Source of the DNA: Zhengitettix transpicula
Lineage: Eukaryota; Arthropoda; Insecta; Orthoptera; Tetrigidae
Assembly: GCA_037074705.1 (NCBI GenBank)
Contig: CM073591.1
Location: forward strand, 63,676,897-63,740,896
Reading direction: 5' to 3'
DNA: 64,000 nt
This document shows, in pieces, positions 34,125 through 44,800 of this stretch; position 1 is the first letter of the stretch, and each line of letters starts with the position of its first letter. The translations under genes and the position numbers were made by a program. Below the pieces are notes generated by a model. The model saw only the letters and a program-made list of their open reading frames with translations. It searched no databases and was not told the DNA's origin.

Positions 34125-34309
34125 ATCGGGCTGTCGATGAATTATGCTTCTTTGGTTTTACTCGATGTCTTCTTAATAACACCTCCGTATTATTGTGGTC
34201 GCTGAGAGTGACCTCGTCCAGCACTGGCCATCCATGTACTTGTCTGGCGAAGTTGGTATATTAAATCCTTTTCTTAGGGCCGATCCCAATTATTGACACA
34301 AATGGGAAT

Positions 34310-37300
34310 AAGTATAATCACAATCTTCTTATAAATAAAAATGAGTGTATGTGTGTATGTATGTTTATTTGTTCCGCATACAAATCTACACCCGTGGAGA
34401 AAATTTAACCAAATTTCGTATACGTGTTCTTTGAGACCAGGAAACAAACACTGTCGGCGTGAGACACGTCTACAACCCCCAGAAGCTGGGGTAAACGGGG
34501 GTGGAAAATTTAATGCATGCTAAAACGGCCTATATTAAAGACGGATAAATATTTTTCCGTATCAAATAAATTCATAGTGTTTGTAACGATGTAATGTGTG
34601 TAAAATTTCAACCCCTAACCGCATGGGAAAGGAGCTATCTATGGGGTGGGGGTGGAAATGCTTTACAGGAAAAGAACGCGAATACACCCGAGTTTAATTA
34701 TGACATTCAACTTGGCATTAACCCTCAGGAGCAGGGGTGGGCGGGGTGGAAATTTTGGAACATGCAAATACGTCAGATATATGTATTGAATAAAAAGTTT
34801 TTAGTTTTAATTATATTGATTTTATTTCTACTGATGTTGTTTGGGTATAATTTCAACCACTTTCGGCATGGGAGTGGTACACCCGTAAGGGTTGGGGATG
34901 GAGTGTCATTAAATGAAAATAACGCAAACACAATCAAGTTTGGACTCCAAACCGTTTTTTTTATCACTGTGTTTATCATGACATTCAACTTACAGTTTAA
35001 TTCCCCCAAGCGGGGGTGAACGGGGGATAAAATTTTCAAAATTTCAAGCAGTCGATATTTGCGTCGAATAATTATTTTTCTGGTTCAATAAGATTTATAA
35101 ACTTTCTCTACATGTTCCACATATTTAATAATGACCTCTTTCGGGATTTGGAGTGGAGCACCCTTAAGGGTAGGGGTGGAGTGAATTTCTATAAAAATAA
35201 CGCAAATACAATCGAGATTGGACTCGAATCCAGGGTTATGGTTGTCAGTGAGTTTAATTATGACATTCACGTTACCGTTTAAGTCCCCAAAGCGGGGTTG
35301 GTTAGGGGTGGAAATTTTCAATCATGCTAACACCGCCGATATTTGAGTCAGATAAATATTTTCGAGGTAAAAGTAATTAATAGTGTTTGTCCCAATGAAT
35401 GTGAATAAAATTTTAACCTTTTACGGCTTGGGAAAGGAGCACCCATTGAGGTGGAGATCTGTTACAAGAAAATGACTGGCATAAAATCGAGACTGGAGTC
35501 AAACCTAAAGTTAAGGATAACGCTGAATTTAATTATGACATTCAACTATCAATTAATCTTCCAGGGACGGGGATAGTCGGGGTGGAAATTGTCACACATG
35601 TTAATCTACCGATTTTTGCGACGACTATAAATTTTTCGTGATCAATGAGATTCATAAAATTTTTCTACGTGTTCTCTGAGTATAATTTCAACCCCTTTCG
35701 AGCTTACCAGTAGAGCACCCTTAGGTGTGGGGATGGAGGAGCGCTACAATAAAATAACGCGAATATAACCGATATTGGAGTCAAATCCAAGGCTAAGAAT
35801 ATCGCCGAGTTTAGTTACGACATTCAATTGATGGTTTAACCCTCAGGGGTGAGGGTGGACGGGTTTGTCGTGGGTGGAATTTTTCTAACATGTTAAACGG
35901 TCGATATTTGCGTTGAATAATTAATTGTCGAGGTCAATAAAATTGATAATATATCTACCAATGCTTTTTGTAAAATTTCAACCCCTTTTGGGAGAGGGTG
36001 GAAACATTCAAACAAGCTAAAACAGCCGATATTTAGGCAGATAAATATTTTTAGGGATCGAAGAGATACATAGTGTTTCAAGTGATGTTATCTGAGTATA
36101 ATTGCAACCCCTTTCATCATGGAAAACGAGTACTCTTGGGGTGAGTGTGGACGGGAGTTACAAATAAATAACGCGAATAAAATCGAGATTCCATCGAATC
36201 CAGGGTTCTGGATGTCGCTGAGTTTAGTTATGACATTTAATTGAAGTTGTGGAGGTGGACGAGGGTGGAATTATTCAAACAAGAAATAACGACCGATATT
36301 AGAGTTCAATAATTATTTTTCAGGGTTAATTAGATTTATAGTAATTCTACCCATGTTATGTGTGTAAAATTTCAACCCCTCTTGCGACCTGAGGGTGGAG
36401 CATGGTTAGGGGTGGGGAGGAGGGTACTCACAAGAAAATAACGTGAAAACAACCGAGCTTCAAGTCAAATGGAAGGTAATGGATATCGCTGAGTTAATTT
36501 ATGACAATGTGTACAACGCTCAGGTGGTGGACAGTTGGGCGTGCGTGGACTGGGGTTGGAAACTTAAAAACATGTTGAGCGGAAGTTTTTTGCGTCGAAT
36601 AAATATATTTCGGGACAATTGAAATTATAAAAATTTCTCTCTATATGTTCTCCATGTTAAATTTCAACCCCTTTCGATATTGGGCAAAAGCAATCAAGAT
36701 TGGAGTCGAGCCCAGGGATATGGATGTCCCCAGGGACGGGGACGGACGGGATGGAATTTTTCAAACACATAAAATCGTCGATATTAGCGTGGATTAAATA
36801 AATGCCAGGGACATTGACTTTGATAGTAATTCTATCGATGTTTTTTGTAAAATTTCAAGCCCTTTAAGCGTGAGAGGGGAGCACGCCTAGGGGTGGGGAT
36901 CGAAACATCCTAACATCATAAAACCACCGATATTTGAGTCGGATAAATATTTTTAGTGGTCAAAGAGAGTGATAGTGTTTCTACCGATGTTATCTGAGTA
37001 TAATTTCAAACCCTTACAGCATGGGAAAGGAGCACCCTTAAGATGTGGGTGGACGGGCGTAACAAGGAAATAACGCGAATAAACCGAGTTTAGAGTCAAA
37101 TCCGGGGTTAAGTATGTCGCTGAGTTTAATTATGACATTCAATTGGTCATTTAACCCCTTGGAGAGGGATGGATAGGTTAAAGTAAGCTTAAGCCACACT
37201 CTTTCGATAGCGTACACTGCCATCTTTTTCAAGAGTTTGAGAAAGATTGCACTGTACGCTGTCGAAATACCGCGGTCTTAAGCTTACTTTAACCCGGGTG

Positions 37301-38543
37301 GAAACCGAAGTTCCGTTTAACTAGAATATACACCAGAAAAATCTTAGATCTTTGATCATTATTATTGTTATTATTATTATTGACCGCCTACAGTCCAACT
37401 AACTTTCTACATTCATCACTACGTTAGACTGCTTTAATCTAATTTGTTATTGTAGGCATTGTTAGAGTTCAAATCCAAATTTTTATTATTCTTGTTATTA
37501 ACTAAATTTGTGATGTTCTTTATTGAACTCGCTTTGCATTAGACGCAATCGTATTACTATGTCTATTTTATCTCCAACCGCAGTCTATCTAGTCTGCATT
37601 TAGTATTAACGGAAACTGATCCCGACTGCATTGCGAAGTCAAAGGATGTGGTAATATAAAGTAGTAGGAAGCAGGCATCCTATTTAGTAAACATCTTTTT
37701 TAAACAGGATAAAGTGGTTTTACATGCCTGGCATCATTTCAACAAGTTTCTGAGAAAACTTCAAGTTTTATAAATATTTTTAACACCTTTTATCAAATTA
37801 TATTAACAGTTATGTAATATTTGATTTAAGATCATCCTTATATTTAATTTTTAATTACAATTGAATTCTGTGCACGTTTATTTTGATCAACGGCGAGCAT
37901 TAGAAGAAAGACATATCAGCAAAGGTTAATAAATTATACATCTCAAGAGTCACAACGTTTTGGTTACAATAGTTACGGTTTCACCTGCGTATGCGTTGGA
38001 GGAGCCTAGGTAACGTCAGTTACAGTATATAATAGTAATTTAGAAGCGGGTACACTCCAAATGCGGACAAACACGAAAGTTGGTTGATGTCTCGAAAGTT
38101 TGTTTTCTAAGTTGGATTAACTTAGATAAGAGTGATATTCGAGTGTTTGAAATAATTGGACAAACAGCATAACGGTATGCGATGCACAATAGGAGACTAG
38201 AAAATAATTCTGTAGAGGGATACGGAGAAGTAATGAGATGACAGTTAGATAGAAGTTTCAGATAGACAGACGGATAGTCAGAAAGCCAAGTAGACGCAGT
38301 TAGTGAAGAAATTGGAAGTACATCGGAAGTAATTCAACGTCGAACGATATTAGAATAAATATTTTTCGAGGACAGTGAAATTCATATATATTTCTCTCGA
38401 TTTAATCTATTTTTTAAACTCCTTACTGAATAGTAGGGGAGCTCAGGGTGGGGGTGGAGGGCCAAAAACAACGTAGATTGCAGTAAAATCCGGGGTTATG
38501 AATGCCGCTGAGTTTAAGTATAACAACCCGGGCAACGCCCGGT
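34310..38543 (+). mobile_element. Helitron-like element with ~275 bp degenerate tandem units
   Basis: About eleven decayed units follow each other. Each holds a block like GTATAATTTCAACCCCTTTC, then GGGTGGGGATGGA, AATAACGCGAATA, GAGTTTAATTATGACATTCA, a second G-rich block with GGGGTGGAAATTTTC, and GATATTTGAGTCGGATAAAT. The CAACCCC blocks lie near 34607, 34853, 35412, 35688, 35978, 36105, 36371, 36663, 36852 and 37006. The last unit near 38340-38520 runs into a GC hairpin (CCGGGCAACGCCCGG, 38528-38542). A fold-back insertion (37178) and about 1 kb of unrelated DNA (37310-38340) interrupt it. The Helitron link is inferred from the end hairpin shared with 12981-13000. Confidence 0.55.
37178..37297. 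mobile_element. 120 bp fold-back element
   Basis: Near-complete palindrome. GGTTAAAGTAAGCTTAAG opens it and CTTAAGCTTACTTTAACC closes it; TTTCGATAGCGTACACTGC pairs with GCACTGTACGCTGTCGAAA. It interrupts one Helitron-like tandem unit, and the unit resumes directly after it. No target duplication is visible. Confidence 0.75.
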
Positions 38544-39110
38544 CTCACCATATAGATCTGCTTGCGGGGAAACTCAGTTCGGTTTGTTATTGTATCAGAA
38601 CCTTAATGCAACATGTTGACATCAACACAACGAAAATTGTGTACTTTGCGTGTTTTCATTCCCTTATATTTTATGGCATTACAAATTGGGGCAATTGCTC
38701 CAGAAGCATTGAAATATTCAAGTTGCAAAGGCGTGCCATTAGAATACTTTCTAATATGGATAATATATCTAGTTGTAAACTGTTTTCCAAAAGTCTGCGA
38801 ATATTAATCCTTCTCAGCGTGTTTATTTATGAAATTAAAAATTTGTTTAGCGGAACTTGAATCTTTATCAAACGAATGGCGAGTCTCACGATTGAGAGAC
38901 GAGAAATTGCTCAGGTCTAAGATCGGACAAGCATCGCCTTGCTCTTTACCAGAGAAGTACTCACCATTCAGGGAAATTTTTTTACAATAGTCTTCCACCA
39001 GTTGTAAAGAACAATAATAACTACAAGAGTTTTGGGATTCCGTGAAAAAATATTGTACTGAAAGGCACGTTTTACTCAGTACAGGAGTTTCTTGATCGAT
39101 CCCTTAATAA
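38544..39110 (+). pseudogene. 3' fragment of a non-LTR retrotransposon
   Basis: The frame from 38545 reads DLLAGKLSSVCYCIRTLMQH, then FHSLIFYGITNWGNCS and QRRAIRILSNM, the region after the polymerase domain in CR1/L2/jockey-type LINEs. Later frames give LQEFWDSVKKYCTERHVL near 39015-39070. Stops and shifts break it. It starts immediately after the GC hairpin of the Helitron-like element. Confidence 0.7.
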
Positions 39111-40714
39111 TTAATAATTTTTATGCTGCAAAAGTATTCATTGTGCTGCACATAAAACTACTTATTTCATAACTTGCTTTCTGTACGGCCTAGAGTTTCT
39201 ACGGAAGGACTGATTCCTCGTCCCTGTTTCGTGAAGTGACTTGTCCATCGTTTGTGTTTCCTCCTAGTGTGCGTATGTCAGGTTTTGTGTTTATTGTTGC
39301 GTGATGTGTAATTCTATAACTTATGAAAGTTCATTCTAGAAACATTAATTTTTTACCTAGTTCAATTCAATTATTGGCTTTACAACCCTGGATGGGTTTT
39401 GGCCTTCTCAACAATATTATTCCCTTCTCCCCTATCATACGCCAGTCGTCTCCATCCTCGTACTCCCTTTCCTCCTCAACTCCGTCTATCCATCGTAACC
39501 GAGGTCTTCCTCTTATTCTTCGTCCCTCCGGTTTCCACAACATAATTTTCTTAGTTGTTCTGTTCTCACCCATCCTCATCACATGTCCAAACCATGTAAT
39601 TCTTGTACTCTTCACGTAACTTAAGATATTTGCTTGATTAATCTGATTGTCCAGACCATAGTTCATTAGAATCCTGTAGCTACCATCATTATTCTTTTTA
39701 GGGCCGTATATCCTTCTCAAGATCCGTCGCTCAAAAATACCTAACATCTTTTCGTCCGTATTTGTCATGGTCCATGCCTCGCATCCGTAATTTACAACCG
39801 GTCTTATAATGGTTTTATATATTTTGAGCTTCGCGTTGTTATTTAAATTTTTTGACCTCATAAAATTTTTATATGCATAATAGCATCTATTTCCATTTAT
39901 TATTCGGGTTTTAATTTCGTTTGAGATTATATTTAAATTGTTTATTTGTGAATCCAGATAAGTAAATTCATATACTTACTCAAACGAAAATTCCTTTACT
40001 TTCAAACTCTCAAATTTCTTGTTTTGCGTTCTATTAATTTATATATATTTTGTCTTGTTTCCGCTTATTTCCCATCCTCTTATTTTGGCATCATTGTATA
40101 GTACGGTTGTGGCTTCCTTTAGCGAGACTGTTCTTCTACTTATTATGGCAACATCATCTGCGTAGGCACATATTTGAAGAGTCTTAATACCTATTGACAA
40201 CCCTTATTAGTTTTGCAGGGATGCCCAATGCCGTAAGGTCGTTTATCATAGCTTCTCTATTTATGCTATCAAAAGCTTGTTTAAAATCTAGGTTGTGTAG
40301 ATTGATGTTATACTCATACGCCTTCTCATGTATCGGTCTTATTGTGAATAAATGGTTAGTTGTTACCCGCACTGGTAGTCTCCAAAGTATGCTTCTGCAT
40401 AATGCAGCAGCCTGTTATACAGTACACTCGACAGAATTTTATACGTTACATTAAGCAGTGTTATAGCTTATAGTTGGAACATTGGAGCTTATCTCCTTTT
40501 TTATAAATCGGCTGAATAATACCCAGTGCCCAATCCTCAGGTATCCGCTCGATTCTCCAAATCAGTTGTAACAGGTGATATATTCTATTCATTCTTAAAT
40601 AGCTCTGAGTTTTTACCGTCACTTCCTGCTGGCCTTGTGGTTTTTTAATAACGCAATAACTTGTAAAGCTTCTTTAAAAGTTGGGTCGTTAATTTCAGGG
40701 TCTAACTCCTAACT

Positions 40715-40935
40715 AACTCCGTGGCTCGACAACCCATGAAGGGCCTAGGTTTACCGAGACGGCTGCCAGACATGACACATTCTGGATTAGGAGTGACGCC
40801 TGGTCAGAGTGTCAATTCTCCCACAGCCTTAATCCCAGTTTTCTTGACCAGGAAGATCACAAACATCCATGCCCATGCCGGGATTCGAACCCCGAGGCAA
40901 TGACGCTGGCCACTACACCACAGCAGGCCGGCAAT
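40715..40935 (-). repeat. tRNA-derived SINE inserted in the LINE
   Basis: On the minus strand the head reads GCCGGCCTGCTGTGGTGTAG, then TGGCCAGCGTCATTGCC and a B box GGTTCGAATCCCGGCATG. The body runs leftward. This is a SINE head rather than a working tRNA gene: no acceptor stem closes. Confidence 0.8.
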
Positions 40936-41066
40936 TTCATGGTCTACAGTGTAATATAAAATTGGTTCTACCAGCTCATTACTCTTTGTAAATACATCAT
41001 TATAATATTCTTTCCATCTCTCCAGGACTTCTTTAATTTCCGTTAACACTTTACCATTCTTATCCT

Positions 41067-41069
<3 letters not shown>

Positions 41070-41119
<50 letters not shown>
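41070..41119. repeat. (AT)n microsatellite inside the LINE remnant
   Basis: Fifty bases of pure alternating AT, located where the LINE frame reads an Asn-Ile-Tyr-type stretch. Confidence 0.95.
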
Positions 41120-41122
<3 letters not shown>

Positions 41123-41889
41123 GGTTAAAATCTGAGACGTTACTCTTAATCTTTTTATAAAATTTTCTGCTTTCATTCTCGTTATGATGTTCACTCATTT
41201 CTTCCACTTTCTTATTAATTGTCTCTCTTTTTTTGGTTCTGATTATTCTATATGCAGGTACCCTACAGCTATTATAATTCTCTTTATTGGCTCTTGTGTT
41301 GCTTACGTTTTGCCTTACTCTTCTTTTCGATTGCGTATTGATTATTTTTGATTGCGCTCCCGATTTTTAGTATTTTTATGTTAACTTCTAATTGTAGCAT
41401 CGAAAAATTAAATTGTAAATTTATGTAATGACGTATCCTATTTCCTCATACGAGGACTAGTGGAATAAAATAAATTGAATAGGATCAAATCAGAATTATC
41501 TAGGTTATTAATCGTAATTTACGGTTTATGTTGTTTTATTTCAATTACATTATTAAAACTGCAATCAGCCCCTTATTATTTATTGCCAATTTCCTCCAGT
41601 TTTCATAAAATCCCTGCTGGTAGTCAGGTGCTTACAGGGGCTGCAAGCGAAAACCAGTATCTCGAGTTTTCAGGATGAGAACTGGAATGTTAACCGCGTG
41701 CACGAATAAGATTTAAAACTGTATGTACTATGCAGAATACATTTTATTTTCAAGTAATAATAGTCTGGGACCTGAAAATATTTGAGTTGCTGGATCCTAC
41801 TCGTTATTTACAACTTCATAAACGTATAAGGTATTGGAATAAAATAGATGTAAATCTTTCTTGAGAATTGATGGAATAAAACTGTAAAA

Positions 41890-44800
41890 GCTTTATGTAT
41901 ATATTTATTTCAATTAATTATTTAAATTTTTAATCTTCATTAAAACAAATACTGATTGATAATGTTACAAAATTGCTCAAAAAACCATTAAAAAATATTG
42001 AAGAAAGTCGGCAGACTTAGCCTCGACCTCCTCGTGATCGGATGACATCAGTGGTATGGAAGACCTGAAAAAAAAGGAAAAATCTAAATTGCTAGAATAT
42101 GTAATTTATGGACTATTAAATATATAAAATTAGTGGCATCAATTTATCAAGATGTTTTCAATATCACAGCCGTCGAATAACTAAGATGTGGCACTAAACC
42201 TGAAACACGTTGAATATAGGAATTTTATGGTTCATTTATTTTTTAAACCTAATTTTTTTCTATAAGACGTTTATCTGCCCTGTCTCATGGAATCAATAAT
42301 GTACCATCATTTTTCTAATTTAAAACCCATATTCCCTAAGTGGTAATATGAAATGCCAATAAATTAAAAATTAAATTTTTAAGTTTTTTTATTGCCAGAA
42401 AACTATCATTTCTTGGTTTTTGATTTGAGAAATTCAAAATCCTACTTAGCTTTCTGGCTAATTCTACAGTTTTTAATTATTTTTTTTAGGGCAACAGGCT
42501 ACATGCGGGTAAACCACGTTGGGCAACTCCCCTTTAATAGCATAGGAAGGGATTTGAAAGGGGGCATGCGGAAGGGTAGAGGAAGGCAGCCAAGGGGTAC
42601 TAGGGCCCCCGGGCTATATTTTAAGGATCCTACCCGGCATTCGCCTAAAGAAATGCAGGGTAAACCCTAGAAAAACCTGCATCAGGTAGGTCGGGCATTG
42701 GGTACTTGTCCCACGCCCTTCCGATAGCGGGAGAGGAGTTTGCTGTGGGGACGCAGCATTCCCTTCTCCATGCCTCGACCAGTTTAGAAAAAAAAATATG
42801 TATATAGCTCTCATTTTCTCGTCGTTGAGATGAACGCAAAACTTTTATAATAATATTAGATTAATGCAGAAGTAGCTACTAGCGTTTGAAAACAAAGCCG
42901 TATGCCAAATCGACTAATGAGAAACTGTAAAAAAAAACAGTTTTTAAAAATCAGGAACAATCTCATTAGTCGATTTGGCATACGGTTTTGTTTTCAAACG
43001 CTAGTAGCTACTTCTGCCTTAATCTAATATTATTATAAAAGTTTTGCGTTCATCTCAACGACGAAAATGAGAGCTATATATATAATTTTTTAAAACAATT
43101 ATCTAGGAGATCGAAGGCTTTCCCGGTGTATTTGTTGAAGAAAAAGTTCTCGGGTTTCCACCCGGGTAACAATGCGATTGTAACGCGACGTTTCGGCGGA
43201 CAAATGCACTGCCGTTATCTTCCCCTAGAAGATGCCTAGAAGATGACGGCAGTGCATTTGTCCGTCGAAACGTCGCGTTACAATCGCATTGTTACCCGGG
43301 TGGAAACCCGAGAATTTTTTCTTCAAATTATCTAGGAGCGTTTACAGAACTCTTAATTAACCAGTAATATAAATTTACGCGTATGATGACGGATAAGAGG
43401 AGAAATAGATTTCCAAGATATGTAAGGTTTTTTTCCCTATAAAAGATCACAAAACATATTACAGAATTTAAAAGATTTTTTAAAAAGACAGGTACCGTAA
43501 ATGTATATTTATTACATAAAAAAGAGCGCTTGAAACCATTTGTCATATAATCTCACTCAATAATAATGAGGGGAGACTATGCTTTCAATGCATATATAAC
43601 GTATTAGCATTTTTAATGCCGTTGAAAACACCCTGATTAATAATAATAATTTAGTTTTCTTGTTATGCTAACAGGAGGAAAGTTATATTGTATTTGTAAT
43701 TTATTCCTGCAATGCAATATATTAACATTTTTTATACTTTAAATTTTCACTTTTACCGTTGTGCTGAAGTCACATATTTTTGATTTGCAATCACGTGTAA
43801 AGCTTCTTAGACTGTACTGAAAACAGAGATATGCGTTAATCTTACCTAAGATTTATTAGGATTCAGACAAGCCTTTAGAGTGCATCTTGCACTGGTTCCT
43901 GCATCGTTGCAAACGCACGTGTTACAATCTTTCTTGTAACTCGTTCCAGGTTCGCAGGTTTCACGCTTTGTAACTGCAATATGAACACAAACATATAATA
44001 AGTATATCTAAAGTTTTCCATTATTTTTTAATTAAATTTAACTAAAACAATCTGACTTAAAATTCGTTCATGCTTCAAACGACCAGCCGGAGCACGGAAT
44101 GTAATTCTCCTTTCCTGAAGAAAGGGGGCTGAGAGCATCCCAAAATTTGAAATACATCCTTATGTCCCGAGAGGCTACACTGTGCTTCAATTTGAGGTAA
44201 GCCACAGAATTTCTTCTTTAATTTCCATACCAATTATCTCAATTATTTTGACAATGTCACATCCTTACTTGCATTTTTATATATGGGATTCTTATAAATA
44301 TTAAATAGAGCCAATTAGACGAAATTAAATAAATTTCGTAATTCGACTATAAATAATATTATGCCCGCAGAGAAAACAACTTATGACTTACCAAACGGCA
44401 AGGTGTTTCTGAATCATTTAAAACAATAATTATTACAACTGTAGAAGTCGTATTATGTAATGATTCTAAATAAGTCAGTTGAAGTTTCAACCAGAGTTAT
44501 GATTCGTTAAATGGATCCAAATTTTTGAAGAACTCCTACAATTTGATAGGCAATTATTATGATAATGGCAAGGTATAAGTGCATTAAAACAGCTCATTGT
44601 AGAGAAAAAAGTCGTGGAATAAGAATGGATTGAATATATATATGGTCATACTGTGAGGTATCAAGTTTTCTCCCTGAAATACTTGTTTGGTTTGAAAAAG
44701 CCGATAATGGTATATATAAATACATATGTGAATTAACTTTAATAACGGAAAAGGACATGGAAATTATACTTAACGTTGAACGTTTTTAAAAAAAAAATTT

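Larger units (their letters stand above)
31320..34262 (-). pseudogene. Broken R1-type LINE with nested insertions
   Basis: In minus-strand order it shows the endonuclease end (EVTLSDHNNTEVLLRRH, near 34200), a linker (KPVYWWTEETTDIRK, near 33340), reverse transcriptase blocks (ASSYRPICLLDTTGKFLEGL near 32760, CGAPKGSK near 32400, FVDDAIIVTS near 32310), an R1-style thumb region (RRGALRVTSAYRTVSG-like, written here as KGAVRVTSSYKTVSGSAA), and a cysteine-rich C-terminal region (SKCDFCNCTQDDAERTLFH). Several stops and frameshifts break it, and the active site reads FVDD with an adjacent stop. Repeats at 33516-34124 interrupt it. R1 elements normally occupy 28S rDNA; no rDNA is seen here. Confidence 0.85.
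39362..41440 (-). pseudogene. Broken LINE on the minus strand (polymerase and C-terminal region)
   Basis: From right to left it shows a linker (ETINKKVEEMSEHHNENESR near 41200; EIKEVLERWKEYYNDVF near 41010), polymerase (NLDFKQAFDSINREAM near 40270), and an intact C-terminal frame of 164 codons (39861-39367: YKTIIRPVVNYGCEAWT, ERRILRRIYGP, RGRPRLRWIDGVEEE). The endonuclease is missing. It is interrupted by a tRNA-derived SINE (40715-40935) and an expanded (AT)n run (41070-41119). I do not assign the clade. Confidence 0.8.

Noticed and set aside
34594..35039. Open frames of 141 and 88 codons in the tandem array
   Set aside because: Composed of the degenerate ~275 bp units; frames are not kept between units.
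34310..37160. CRISPR-like array
   Set aside because: Units are ~275 bp, degenerate and without short exact repeats and unique spacers; this is eukaryotic DNA.
39323..39619. 98-codon plus-strand frame
   Set aside because: Antisense shadow of the LINE C-terminal region.
40860..40930. Possible tRNA gene on the minus strand
   Set aside because: SINE head within a LINE; the cloverleaf does not close.
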